DNA of 64,000 nucleotides from contig NZ_CP084622.1 of the NCBI RefSeq assembly GCF_020422885.1, positions 4,742,132 through 4,806,131 on the forward strand, read 5' to 3'. Position numbers and translations under genes: made by a program. Under the pieces are notes generated by a model, which was not told the origin of the DNA, did not search any database, and saw nothing but the letters and a program-made list of their open reading frames with translations. This DNA comes from Mesobacillus sp. S13. GTDB lineage: Bacteria > Bacillota > Bacilli > Bacillales > Cytobacillaceae. Below, piece after piece: positions 10,001 to 17,028 of the stretch; within the stretch, counting starts at the first letter, position 1, and every line of letters starts with the position of its first letter.

Positions 10001-10150
10001 ATCCATAACCATCAAGTAAGGAATGGATATATTAGGAATGGTCTCCATGTTCATCCGCGTACCAGAATAGATTCCAGATACCGTGATGATAATCGTAAGC
10101 AGCCATACGGCCAGTTTATTTCCAAGCACAAAATTGACTAAATTTTTCAC
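7067..10150 (-). CDS. swrC: RND-family efflux permease (SwrC/AcrB type)
   Basis: The protein has 1027 residues, the full length of an RND pump. One transmembrane helix at the N terminus is followed by a porter domain (about 40-330). A block of helices follows, with 'GRVIDDSIVVVENI' carrying the two transmembrane aspartates needed for proton relay. Then come a second porter domain and a second helix block. It acts in the membrane as a proton-driven exporter. B. subtilis SwrC exports surfactin and gives self-resistance, and the close Gram-positive resemblance supports that name, but the substrate here is unproven. In B. subtilis the gene sits beside a TetR regulator. Here none is adjacent, although the promoter contains a TetR-like palindrome. 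Confidence 0.9.
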   Translation of the reverse strand: MKNLVNFVLGNKLAVWLLTIIITVSGIYSGTRMNMETIPNISIPYLMVMDVYPGATPEKVMEDVSIPIEKAVEGLEDVKYVYSNSYSNMSSIQVEYEYGIDMDEAKRALQTALDMVTLPEGAQEPTITAISMNMMPVAALSVSSTTEDIVELTSTVEEIILPKIDKIDGVASVTMTGQHIEEVNLTYDEAKLAQFGLTEAKVKEMIQTSNLGVSLGLFEFKEGEQAVAVDGKFTTTDELKNMLIPVTPSAANPSPFVKLSEVAEVELVGKVQSISRTNGEDAIALQIVKEQQANTVDVVNAVKDLIKEEKSKIDGLVIDVSLDQGEPIEESVFTMIEKALFGGLIAILVILLFLRDFKSTIISIISIPVSIFMALLLLNWMDITLNIMTLGAITVAIGRVIDDSIVVVENIYRRLHLKEERLTGRALVREATIEMFKPILSSTLVTVAVFAPLIFVGGMVGELFAPFALTMTFALGASLIVAITIVPALSHFLFRKKLYGEKTESSHKEVGKMAHWYKGVLNKSLNHKIITSLIAIVLLAGSLALTPIIGFSFMGSEEDKVMYLTYTPKAGELKDETIENVAEVEEEMLKRDDIDIVQVSINEEADQMTAMMGGGAGGALMYLIFDPDMENFSEVRDELEEYVFNIGHSGEWKSQNFGGMSMPENEISYTLYSEDLGKLNKTVKMVEEEMQTVNGLKDVTSSAEDAYVEYTFKVEQDELLQYGLTAGQIVMMLNPNKSKEILTTVEKDGESLDVIVQQEQAEQPESIVDILATEVPTALGTTLPLSELVTVEEGTTLNTLARSKGQYYASVSGTVVSKDISKAAADAEKAIDELDLPKGVEVGVAGVQADMTETFTQLGAAMLAAIAIVYFILVVTFREGVAPFAILFSLPFAVIGSFVGLLIAGETISVSVMMGLLMLIGIVVTNAIVLVDRIIHMERDGLTMREAVLEAGATRLRPILMTAIATVGALIPLAIGSGGGGLISKGLAITVIGGLISSTLLTLIIVPIVYEVLSRIFKKNRKDIVEN

Positions 10151-10189
10151 TGCTGCACCTACCTCAAATTAACTTTATTGACGATAATA

Positions 10190-10218
10190 ATGTTACTGAC
10201 TGACCGGTCATTTGTCAA
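10190..10218 (-). promoter_or_regulatory. swrC promoter with a TetR-like operator in the spacer
   Basis: On the minus strand TTGACA (complement of 10213-10218) and TAACAT (10190-10195) are separated by exactly 17 nt, a good sigma-A promoter. The spacer contains the perfect palindrome TGACCGGTCA (10201-10210), with further TGAC half-sites around it. This is the type of operator bound by TetR/AcrR repressors. Confidence 0.7.
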
Positions 10219-10254
10219 TTGTAGATGTTCAGAAGTTACTATAAAGAGCATAAA

Positions 10255-10283
10255 AAAATCCGCCTCATCAAGAAGCGGATTTT
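10255..10283 (-). terminator. Terminator downstream of the small lipoprotein gene
   Basis: A 9-bp stem AAAATCCGC/GCGGATTTT has an 11-nt loop and is followed by T7 on the minus strand. It lies after the dispersed repeat that separates it from the lipoprotein gene. Confidence 0.7.
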
Positions 10284-10325
10284 CAAAAATTTATAAGATA
10301 GAGTATAGACTTTCACACTAAGTTT

Positions 10326-10440
10326 AGTGTCTAGCTCCAGCGCCTAGCCCCTCGAGTCGCTTCAGTCCGCCCAATAAAGTCAAAAATCGACTTCACTGGT
10401 CGGCCCTCCAGCGCTTGTCGGGGCTGAGCAGGGCGCTTAC
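10326..10440. repeat. Dispersed intergenic repeat, copy A
   Basis: This ~115-bp GC-richer block reads GTGTCTAGCTCCAGCGCC at one end and ends GGGCGCTTAC. Its reverse complement matches nearly the whole of the block at 28212-28333. Arms such as GCGCCTAGCCCC and GGGGCTGAGCAGGGCGC can pair, so the unit can fold. No coding capacity. Confidence 0.8.
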
Positions 10441-10447
10441 GCATTTC

Positions 10448-10597
10448 TTATTCATCATCTATTTCGCCATCACCGATCTCATCCTCTTCCTCGACATCTT
10501 CCAACTGTTCTCCTTCTTCAGGCGGTGCGTCATTGCCGCAGCCTGTTACAGTGAACATGGAAATCGCCAATAAAAACATGAATAAAAGCTTTTTCAT
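10448..10597 (-). CDS. Small acidic lipoprotein
   Basis: A 49-residue product starts MKKLLFMFLLAIS and has a lipobox 'TVTGC', so the mature chain begins at a cysteine on the outer face of the membrane. The ~27-residue mature part is almost entirely acidic (many Glu and Asp). Two ATGs lie close together at 10603 and 10597. AAAGGAGGA abuts the first, so the second, with 7 nt spacing, is preferred. It is not recognised as a named family. It sits upstream of the DUF3231 gene on the other strand and may be a cell-surface metal or cation-interacting lipoprotein, which is speculation. Confidence 0.7.
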   Translation of the reverse strand: MKKLLFMFLLAISMFTVTGCGNDAPPEEGEQLEDVEEEDEIGDGEIDDE

Positions 10598-10754
10598 TTT
10601 CATTCCTCCTTTGAAAAAAGTTTTTCCAAGGTTTTAAATTTCTATGTAATCTTGATGCCTCTCTGAAAAAAACTCAGCTTACAAATTAAGTTCTTTTATT
10701 TGTAATAAATTTCAACATAAAACGAACAATAAAAACAAAGGAGTGACTCGCCGA

Positions 10755-11747
10755 ATGAGTGGAACAAACGTAGATCTCACCTCAACGGAAATATCGAATA
10801 TATGGTCTTCCTACTTGAAAAGCAGCATGGAGTTGCGATTCTTTCAATATTTCCAGGCAACTGTTGAGGATCCAGAGGTTAAAACTATAGTAGAAAAATT
10901 GGTGGATTTTTCTGAACAAAGCCTTGAAGATCTAAAGGCTATTTTTATAAAAGAGAACCTGACAATCCCATTGGGATTTACTGAAAAGGATGTCAGACTG
11001 GATGCAGATAAGGTATTTTCAGACACCTTCATCCTATATATTTGCCATGATATAACGATGCTGTCATTAAGTACATACCCAAGCGCATTTCCCGACTGCA
11101 CCAGGAAGGATGTTAGAAACCTTTTTCAGAAGGCGATAGAATTCACGGTACAAATGCAAAATGAAATCACAGATCTAATGCTATCCCAGGGAATCTTTCT
11201 GAAATCCCCTCAGGTAGCGTTTGATCATACCGTTGATCTGGTTGATGAAATGAAGTATCTTAATGGCCTATTCGGCGGCTCAAGACCGGTTAATGCAGCG
11301 GAAATTGCTAACATTTCAAGGGTCATCCACCGTGCACGCTTTTCAAAAATGATCCTTGTCACTTTCAGTAAACTAGCTACTCATCAAGATGTGAAGAAGC
11401 ATTTCAGCAAAGGAAGAGATGCTCTCGAAAAAGTCCTGGAGACACTTGGCGATGTCTTGGAAAAAGAAAACATCCCCTATTCAGCTTCCGGGGATTATAA
11501 TATTTTTGAAGTTAGAAATTCACCTTTTTCCGATAAACTGATGCTATTTTTCGTGAACACATGCCTCGGAATGTTCTGCTTCGTCATGATCAACCAGGCA
11601 CTGACCTCCAGTTTGAGGACGGATATCGTCACCAAATTCACGATTATCTCCAACCAAATGAAGATGTTTTACGGAAAAGGCCTGCTCCTGACCATCACTG
11701 AAAAATGGCTTGAACAGCCTCCTCAAGTGTTGGACCGAAAAATATAG
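10755..11747 (+). CDS. DUF3231 family protein
   Basis: The product of about 330 residues is helix-rich and made of two similar halves (about 1-165 and 170-330). Each resembles a ferritin-like four-helix bundle, as in DUF3231 proteins of Bacillus. Phrases such as 'LSxxEIxNIWxxYLxxSM' at the start are typical. Function is unknown; relatives are often seen in sporulating species, and a spore role is only a guess. A GTG at 10743 overlaps the ribosome site AAAGGAG (10737-10743) itself, so the ATG at 10755 is the real start. The gene is monocistronic and ends in a hairpin. Confidence 0.8.
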   Translation: MSGTNVDLTSTEISNIWSSYLKSSMELRFFQYFQATVEDPEVKTIVEKLVDFSEQSLEDLKAIFIKENLTIPLGFTEKDVRLDADKVFSDTFILYICHDITMLSLSTYPSAFPDCTRKDVRNLFQKAIEFTVQMQNEITDLMLSQGIFLKSPQVAFDHTVDLVDEMKYLNGLFGGSRPVNAAEIANISRVIHRARFSKMILVTFSKLATHQDVKKHFSKGRDALEKVLETLGDVLEKENIPYSASGDYNIFEVRNSPFSDKLMLFFVNTCLGMFCFVMINQALTSSLRTDIVTKFTIISNQMKMFYGKGLLLTITEKWLEQPPQVLDRKI

Positions 11748-11816
11748 AAAATAAGCAGGTTCAATTTGAACTGCTCCCCATCAAGTAGGCAGTGGAAATA
11801 ATAAATACAATCTAAG

Positions 11817-11852
11817 CGGCTTTAGCCCCTGTATTCCAAAGGGTTAAGGTCG
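11817..11852 (+). terminator. Terminator of the DUF3231 gene
   Basis: A 12-bp stem (11817-11828 with 11841-11852) with three G-U pairs and a 12-nt loop is followed by TTTAATCATTTTT. Confidence 0.55.
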
Positions 11853-12017
11853 TTTAATCATTTTTGGTATCTTTTCATGATTATAAAAGTATATGTCCTC
11901 ATCATTGGCCGCAGATTCTATAGAACTTCTATCCCCTTAAAACATTCCTGAGAAATAAAAATCCGCGGTTTCCCCTTAATTCTTTTCCTATATGTCCAAG
12001 TCCTTTTTCCCTTCCTT

Positions 12018-12026
12018 CATAAACTA
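12018..12026 (+). promoter_or_regulatory. Possible sigma-K -10 element
   Basis: CATAAACTA matches the sigma-K -10 consensus CATAnnnTA exactly and lies 39 bp before the glycosyltransferase start. The -35 region is not convincing, so this is tentative. It would fit late mother-cell expression of a spore-coat polysaccharide operon. Confidence 0.35.
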
Positions 12027-12065
12027 TCTACGAACAGCTACGTTAATCGAAAGGAGAAGGTATAA

Positions 12066-13136
12066 TTGCAAACTGTTATTCACTTAAACTTGAGGGTTGA
12101 TCCCACCCAGTATATCCCTCAGATACGAGAAGTCCCTGGTTACGATTATATTCATATGGTGCGTCAGCCAAAGTACATGACTGACCTATCTCTGTTAAAT
12201 GAAAAGGTTCACTATCTCAGTGAAATTTATTCCCCAAAGAAGTTCATTAAGAAAAACAATGTTTCTCTTTTACATGCCCACCATGGCCAGTTGGGCATAT
12301 TGCTGCTCCCTTTCAAGGAAAAGACAAAACTTCCGCTGGTAACGAGTATTAGAGGCCGTGATGCAACCCTCGCTGATCAGCCCGTGGCTTATTTGGAACA
12401 TATGAAAATGCTCTTTGAGAAAGGAGACCAATTCTATCCTGTTTGTCATTATTTAGCTGAACGGATTAAATCCTGGGGCTGTCCTCCAGAAAAAATCAAA
12501 GTCCTTTACGGAGGAGTTGATTTAACAAAATACCATTACAGAGCTCCGAATGTACTTGGATCAGGACAGAATATTCTTTCCGTAGGCAGATTGGTAGAAA
12601 AAAAGGGCCATCATGTCTTGATGCAAGCCTTCCAAAAAATTAAAGATCGCTTCCCTGATTCCACGTTGACCATCATTGGAAGAGGAGAACTCGAGGAGGA
12701 ACTTCTCTCTTTAGCCAATCAACTAAATCTAGGTGACTCATTCCGCCTATTAAATCATCTCCCAAAAGAGCAAGTACAGCAGTATATGATGAATGCCGAT
12801 TTGTTCTGTGCTGCAAGCCTTGAGGCCGCCAATGGAGACGTCGAAGGAATACCAAATACCTTGAAAGAGGCTATGGCGTTAGGGGTGCCGGTAGTCTCTA
12901 CCTATCATGCGGGCATCCCTGAATTGATTACCCATAATAAAGAAGGGGTTCTCGTACAGGAAAACAATGTCGATGAACTTGCAGCTGCACTTGAATATAT
13001 GCTGAACAACAGGGGGCATTGGACATCTTATACTAGCGCCGCACGGCAAAAAGTTGAACAATACTTTGATGCTGAGAAACAACTTCTTTTACAGGCAAAA
13101 TATTACGATGATTTGTTGGGAGGGAAAAGCAAATGA
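12066..13136 (+). CDS. Glycosyltransferase family 4 protein
   Basis: This 356-residue GT-B enzyme probably transfers a sugar from a nucleotide sugar to a growing glycan in the cytoplasm. The N-terminal domain is followed by 'SVGRLVEKKGHHVLMQAF' at the domain junction and, near residue 275, the donor-site motif 'EGIPNTLKEAMALGVPVV' with the E-x7-E pattern of GT4 retaining enzymes. The start is TTG at 12066 behind AAAGGAGAAGG. It overlaps the next gene by 4 bp (ATGA). B. subtilis CotSA and YtcC are spore-coat GT4 enzymes with similar neighbours, so a spore-surface polysaccharide role is a reasonable inference. Confidence 0.85.
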   Translation: MQTVIHLNLRVDPTQYIPQIREVPGYDYIHMVRQPKYMTDLSLLNEKVHYLSEIYSPKKFIKKNNVSLLHAHHGQLGILLLPFKEKTKLPLVTSIRGRDATLADQPVAYLEHMKMLFEKGDQFYPVCHYLAERIKSWGCPPEKIKVLYGGVDLTKYHYRAPNVLGSGQNILSVGRLVEKKGHHVLMQAFQKIKDRFPDSTLTIIGRGELEEELLSLANQLNLGDSFRLLNHLPKEQVQQYMMNADLFCAASLEAANGDVEGIPNTLKEAMALGVPVVSTYHAGIPELITHNKEGVLVQENNVDELAAALEYMLNNRGHWTSYTSAARQKVEQYFDAEKQLLLQAKYYDDLLGGKSK

Positions 13137-14467
13137 AGGAATTTAAATCAATTAAAGTTACCAAAGGCATAAAAACCTTAATAATTGATAACCCAACTAA
13201 CTATCCAATGATTGGAATGGGCTCTCAAGGAGCTGTATTTAAGTTATCTGAAGAAAAATGCGTAAAAATCTATACTGACGAGATGCAGGCGAAGATGGAG
13301 GCAGAGGCACTGAAAGCTGGCCAACATTTAACCTTTTTCCCAAGACTATATGAAACAGGGACTAATTTTGTGGTAATGGAATACTTTAACGCACCTACAT
13401 TGAAGGAATATCTGCGAAACTGCACCTATATCCCTGAATCGATTACAAAAAAACTTCTTTCTATGCTAAATGCAATGAAAAAAGCAAATTTTACGATGGT
13501 CGATGCACCACTGCGGCATATTTTTGTCCTGGAAAATGAAGAATTAAAAGTAGTCGATCACGTCAACGCCTTTAAACGGCAACACCCAGTTCCACTTAAA
13601 CTATTAAGAGATTTAAATATTATTCTATTAAAAGATTCTTTTTTATCCCGAGTCCAAAAAATGGAGCCCGATTCCTTAAAAACATGGGAAGAGTATTTCG
13701 ATAATAACAGTCTTGATTACAGGAATATTCCTGTCACATCAGGCGGTTCCGGAAAAGGTGTCAAGGTAGACAGTGCTGTATCGCAGCCACTAATCGGCAA
13801 GGGCCATCAAGGTGCGGTTTATCGCATAAGTGAAGACAAGTGTGTAAAGATTTATGGCAAACCAGATCACTGTAAACAAGAAAAAGAGGTTTTATTATCC
13901 AACCAGGATTTACCCTTTATTCCAAAGGTCTATGAAACAGGTCAGAATTATATTGTCATGGAATATTTAAGAGGTGCTAATCTAAACCAGTACCTAAAGA
14001 AGCAAGATAGTCTTTCAGAAGAAATAACAAAGCGACTATTAGACATTTTAACTGCGATGAAAAATTCTGGATTCAAACAAATCGATGCACCGTTAAGGCA
14101 TATTTTCCTGACCAATCAAGGGTTCAAATTTGTCGATCATGTTTACTCATATACGCGGGTACAAGACCGTCCTCTCGAATTGTTCCAAAACCTTCATGAA
14201 AGAGGTTACCTGGAGGCATTCCTTGAACAGGTAAAAGCATTGGACCCTAAAACTCATGCAAAATGGACGAGCGAGCCTATCCCGCTCTCTGAGAATAATC
14301 AGGAAATTGTTGAAGAGGTTGCATCAAAAGAGGCACAGCCAAAGAAAAAAGCGCATACTACAGAAAAAGAACGGTCAATGAAAAAAGCGAAGCATCCTGC
14401 AGGAAAGAGCAAAAAGAGCTGGTTTAGAGAACAATATCGCAATCCGTTAAAGGATAGAAAAAGATGA
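13133..14467 (+). CDS. Protein with two tandem kinase-like domains and a basic tail
   Basis: The 444 residues contain the same ~150-residue kinase-like unit twice (about 27-165 and 219-360). Each unit has a glycine-rich loop 'GMGSQGAVF' / 'GKGHQGAVY', a lysine in 'CVKIY' (K45, K239), a hinge 'VVMEY' / 'IVMEY', a catalytic-loop-like 'DAPLRHIF' (D124, D318) and a metal-loop-like 'VDHV' (D142, D335). The usual catalytic-loop asparagine is replaced by histidine in both units, and DFG reads DHV. The family resembles YrzF-like bacterial Ser/Thr kinases and CotS. The C-terminal ~45 residues are Lys/Arg-rich. It lies between a glycosyltransferase and a sugar epimerase, overlapping each by 4 bp. It could be a sugar/lipid kinase, a protein kinase or a pseudokinase scaffold. 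Confidence 0.75.
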   Translation: MKEFKSIKVTKGIKTLIIDNPTNYPMIGMGSQGAVFKLSEEKCVKIYTDEMQAKMEAEALKAGQHLTFFPRLYETGTNFVVMEYFNAPTLKEYLRNCTYIPESITKKLLSMLNAMKKANFTMVDAPLRHIFVLENEELKVVDHVNAFKRQHPVPLKLLRDLNIILLKDSFLSRVQKMEPDSLKTWEEYFDNNSLDYRNIPVTSGGSGKGVKVDSAVSQPLIGKGHQGAVYRISEDKCVKIYGKPDHCKQEKEVLLSNQDLPFIPKVYETGQNYIVMEYLRGANLNQYLKKQDSLSEEITKRLLDILTAMKNSGFKQIDAPLRHIFLTNQGFKFVDHVYSYTRVQDRPLELFQNLHERGYLEAFLEQVKALDPKTHAKWTSEPIPLSENNQEIVEEVASKEAQPKKKAHTTEKERSMKKAKHPAGKSKKSWFREQYRNPLKDRKR

Positions 14468-15474
14468 GTATTATCGTTACAGGTGCAGCTGGATTTATAG
14501 GGTTTCATCTGTCAAAACAACTATTAGCACTGGGGTATCACGTGATTGGTATTGATAATCTGAATGAATATTATGATGCCGCTCTGAAAAAGGATAGGTT
14601 AAAACTGTTAGAAACAAACGCTAATTTTACTTTTCACAAAATGGATTTGGCAAATCAAGAAGAAGTACATTCCCTCTTCAAAAAGCATTCAATCAATATC
14701 GTGATCCATTTAGCTGCTCAAGCAGGAGTACGATATAGTCTAACCCACCCACACTCATATGTTCATTCGAACCTGCTGGGATTTTTGAATATTTTAGAGG
14801 GGTGCAGGCAATTTCCGGTAGAGCACTTGATTTACGCCTCTTCCAGCTCTGTATATGGGGCAAATACCAAAACCCCCTTCTCTGAGAAAGATCCAGTCGA
14901 CCACCCGGTAAGCTTGTATGCTGCCTCTAAAAAGGCAAATGAATTAATGGCGCATACGTATAGCCATCTATACGATATTCCCACCACAGGATTGAGGTTC
15001 TTTACAGTATACGGCCCATGGGGGAGACCTGACATGGCCTATTATTCATTTACTAGAGATATCATTCAAGGCAACCCAATAAACGTATTCAATCATGGTG
15101 ACATGAGCAGGGACTTTACTTTTATTGACGATATCGTTGACGGAATCGTCAAACTGCTCCATCGTCCGCCTAAGCGCCAGGATGAATGGAATCGCAAGAA
15201 GCCAGAGCCAAATTCCAGCTATGCGCCTTACAAACTCTATAATATCGGTAACAATAACCCCGTAAAACTCCTGGATTTCATTCAAACTCTAGAAGAAAAA
15301 ATCGGCAAAAAAGCAAAGAAGGTATTTTTACCAATGCAGCCAGGTGATGTGAAAGTCACTTATGCGGATATAACTGACCTTCAAAGGGATGCAGGCTTCT
15401 CTCCTTCTACAGCGCTAGATAAAGGGCTAGAATCCTTTGTTGATTGGTATAAAGAGTATCATCTAAAAGAATGA
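14464..15474 (+). CDS. NAD-dependent nucleotide-sugar epimerase (UDP-glucuronate 4-epimerase type)
   Basis: This 336-residue short-chain dehydrogenase-fold enzyme has the NAD motif 'GAAGFIGFH' at residues 7-15, the 'SSSSVYG' serine segment and the catalytic 'YAASKKA' (YxxxK). The sequence 'DNLNEYYD' after the second strand is typical of UDP-glucuronate 4-epimerases (CapI type), so it probably makes UDP-galacturonate. The ATG overlaps the preceding stop. B. subtilis YtcB, an epimerase made during sporulation beside a GT4 gene, is a likely counterpart. The operon ends in a strong terminator. Confidence 0.85.
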   Translation: MSIIVTGAAGFIGFHLSKQLLALGYHVIGIDNLNEYYDAALKKDRLKLLETNANFTFHKMDLANQEEVHSLFKKHSINIVIHLAAQAGVRYSLTHPHSYVHSNLLGFLNILEGCRQFPVEHLIYASSSSVYGANTKTPFSEKDPVDHPVSLYAASKKANELMAHTYSHLYDIPTTGLRFFTVYGPWGRPDMAYYSFTRDIIQGNPINVFNHGDMSRDFTFIDDIVDGIVKLLHRPPKRQDEWNRKKPEPNSSYAPYKLYNIGNNNPVKLLDFIQTLEEKIGKKAKKVFLPMQPGDVKVTYADITDLQRDAGFSPSTALDKGLESFVDWYKEYHLKE

Positions 15475-15555
15475 TTGTTAATGGCATAAACAGCACCTAG
15501 CTATAGGCTATGGACCAATTTTAGAAGAAAACTGAAATGGCCGAATAAAATACAA

Positions 15556-15586
15556 CAAAAACCGCATTCAGTGGATGCGGTTTTTG
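15556..15586. terminator. Bidirectional terminator
   Basis: A 12-bp perfect stem (15556-15567 with 15575-15586) has a 7-nt loop, A-run on one side and T-run on the other. It serves the epimerase operon and the converging oxidoreductase operon. Confidence 0.9.
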
Positions 15587-15591
15587 TCATG

Positions 15592-16551
15592 CTATATATC
15601 CAATACCAGGTCCCCCTTCCCCCGCGAAACGCAGATTAGGATTGCCCGATTTGAACGCTGCTGGTCTTCTGTCAGGAATGAATCGTAGTGATCAATCTCC
15701 CCTTCAGCTACCTTCACTTCACATGTACCGCAGCCTCCTACTCTACAGGAATACGGGACATCAATGCCATTTTGGTGAAGGACATCCAGCAGTGATTGCT
15801 CTGTGGGCACTATGAGGTGCTTGCCACTCTTCTTCAAGGTAATTCCAAACGGGACTGAATCCTTCTTCACGGGTGGTGCGAATCGTTCATAATGAACATT
15901 GAACGCAGGATAGCCAAAGCTTTTGGCTGCATTCGTGAATTCCTGTATCATTTTTTCAGGCCCGCAAAAATAGACATGTGTACCGATTCGGTGATTTTTA
16001 AGAAGGTTGATTGTTAACCGTTTAGGATTCTCTCCTTCTGAAAAATAAAAATGGCAATGTTCAGGATAGTTCTCGTTCAAGTAATCATAAAAGGCGCACT
16101 GCTCCTTTGATTTTGCCGCGTAATGCAGTTCAAAGGATTGATCTTTTTCAGCAAGATCCGCCATCATCGATAAAAAGGGCGTAATTCCAATACCAGCTGC
16201 ATAAAAAACATGATGCTTAGCCTGGAAACTCAAAGCAAAATGATTTTTCGGGTAGCTGATTTTTAACACATCTCCTTCGGTAACTCGATGATGCCAGTAA
16301 TCGGAGCCGCCAGTTGAAGGTTTTGCCAGCCGTATTGCAATTTCGATCAAGCCGGGTTCTGACAGGTTAAAAACTGAATACGACCTTTCCAATGCTCCTG
16401 CTTCCTTCGGCAAATAAGTGGTAATATGAGATCCCCCGCTGAATGGCGGCAGCTTTGATCCATTCAGTTCCTGCAGAGTGAATCTTTTAATTGTCGCTGT
16501 TTCTTGTTTAATTGATTTTATCCGTACGTCCAAGGTAGATTTACGATGCAA
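15592..16551 (-). CDS. Reductase component with FMN/NAD domains and C-terminal [2Fe-2S] ferredoxin (PDR/VanB family)
   Basis: The 319 residues are laid out as in phthalate dioxygenase reductase. A flavin-binding barrel has 'ERSYSVFNL' (RxYS). A NAD-binding domain has 'YAAGIGITPFLSM' and 'YFCGPEKMI'. A C-terminal plant-type ferredoxin has 'CRVGGCGTC' and a last cysteine in 'ILICVS'. It passes electrons from NAD(P)H to a terminal oxygenase. It is the third gene of an operon with a DmmA-like and a DUF3445 protein, so its partner is probably the heme N-demethylase next door (DmmC-like role). The start is TTG behind AGGAGGAG. Confidence 0.85.
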   Translation of the reverse strand: MHRKSTLDVRIKSIKQETATIKRFTLQELNGSKLPPFSGGSHITTYLPKEAGALERSYSVFNLSEPGLIEIAIRLAKPSTGGSDYWHHRVTEGDVLKISYPKNHFALSFQAKHHVFYAAGIGITPFLSMMADLAEKDQSFELHYAAKSKEQCAFYDYLNENYPEHCHFYFSEGENPKRLTINLLKNHRIGTHVYFCGPEKMIQEFTNAAKSFGYPAFNVHYERFAPPVKKDSVPFGITLKKSGKHLIVPTEQSLLDVLHQNGIDVPYSCRVGGCGTCEVKVAEGEIDHYDSFLTEDQQRSNRAILICVSRGKGDLVLDI

Positions 16552-16569
16552 TCGATGGCTCCTCCTATT

Positions 16570-17028
16570 CTATTGGATTGTGACATACCCCAAATAGGCA
16601 TCCAAACGGCGTGAATAATGATCTGACACTTCAAGCTCCAGTCCGCAGTGTGCACACGTGATATATGATTGAACATCTACTTCACTTTCACCGTGACAAG
16701 TACAACAGACCAGTTTTTTCTTAGCTGTCCCAGTAGGGAGCGAATGCAAGTCATGTTCGGAAAAGCCTATCTTCAATGCTTTATTTTGTATCCTTTTTAA
16801 AAAATCCGCTGCACCCGAAATGTACAGATATACCCCCATTTTCTGCTGACTGAGCCATTCATCCACAAAGCTTTCTTCACTCACATCTTGAAAAATATGA
16901 AAATCAAACGGCACATTCTCATCTATGGCCTGGGTAACGAGAATATATAAAGACCTGGCACCTTTTGAATCTGCGCAAAACAGAAACTTTCTCTTGCCTT
17001 CCATCAATGTTAAATAATCCTGATTCAT
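16570..17028 (-). CDS. Dimethylamine monooxygenase subunit DmmA-like protein
   Basis: The 152-residue protein has an N-terminal segment resembling a small nucleotide/flavin-binding fold. Its C-terminal zinc-ribbon-like part has two cysteine pairs ('CCTCHGE' and 'CAHCGLELEV') and then 'DHYSRRLDAYLGY', a signature of DmmA-family proteins. In Ruegeria-type clusters DmmA accompanies the reductase DmmC and other subunits in oxygen-dependent dimethylamine demethylation. Its start overlaps the stop of the preceding gene (ATGA). Exact role within the complex is not settled by sequence. Confidence 0.7.
   Translation of the reverse strand: MNQDYLTLMEGKRKFLFCADSKGARSLYILVTQAIDENVPFDFHIFQDVSEESFVDEWLSQQKMGVYLYISGAADFLKRIQNKALKIGFSEHDLHSLPTGTAKKKLVCCTCHGESEVDVQSYITCAHCGLELEVSDHYSRRLDAYLGYVTIQ

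Larger units (their letters stand above)
11748..12065. other. Intergenic region between the DUF3231 gene and the glycosyltransferase operon
   Basis: This 318-bp region holds the terminator of the upstream gene (11817-11852) and a possible sporulation promoter near 12018. No further reading frame with a ribosome site was seen. Confidence 0.5.

Noticed and set aside
14538..14553. parS-like CACGTG in the epimerase gene
   Set aside because: Only the CACGTG core and a few flanking bases match; both outer arms differ from parS.
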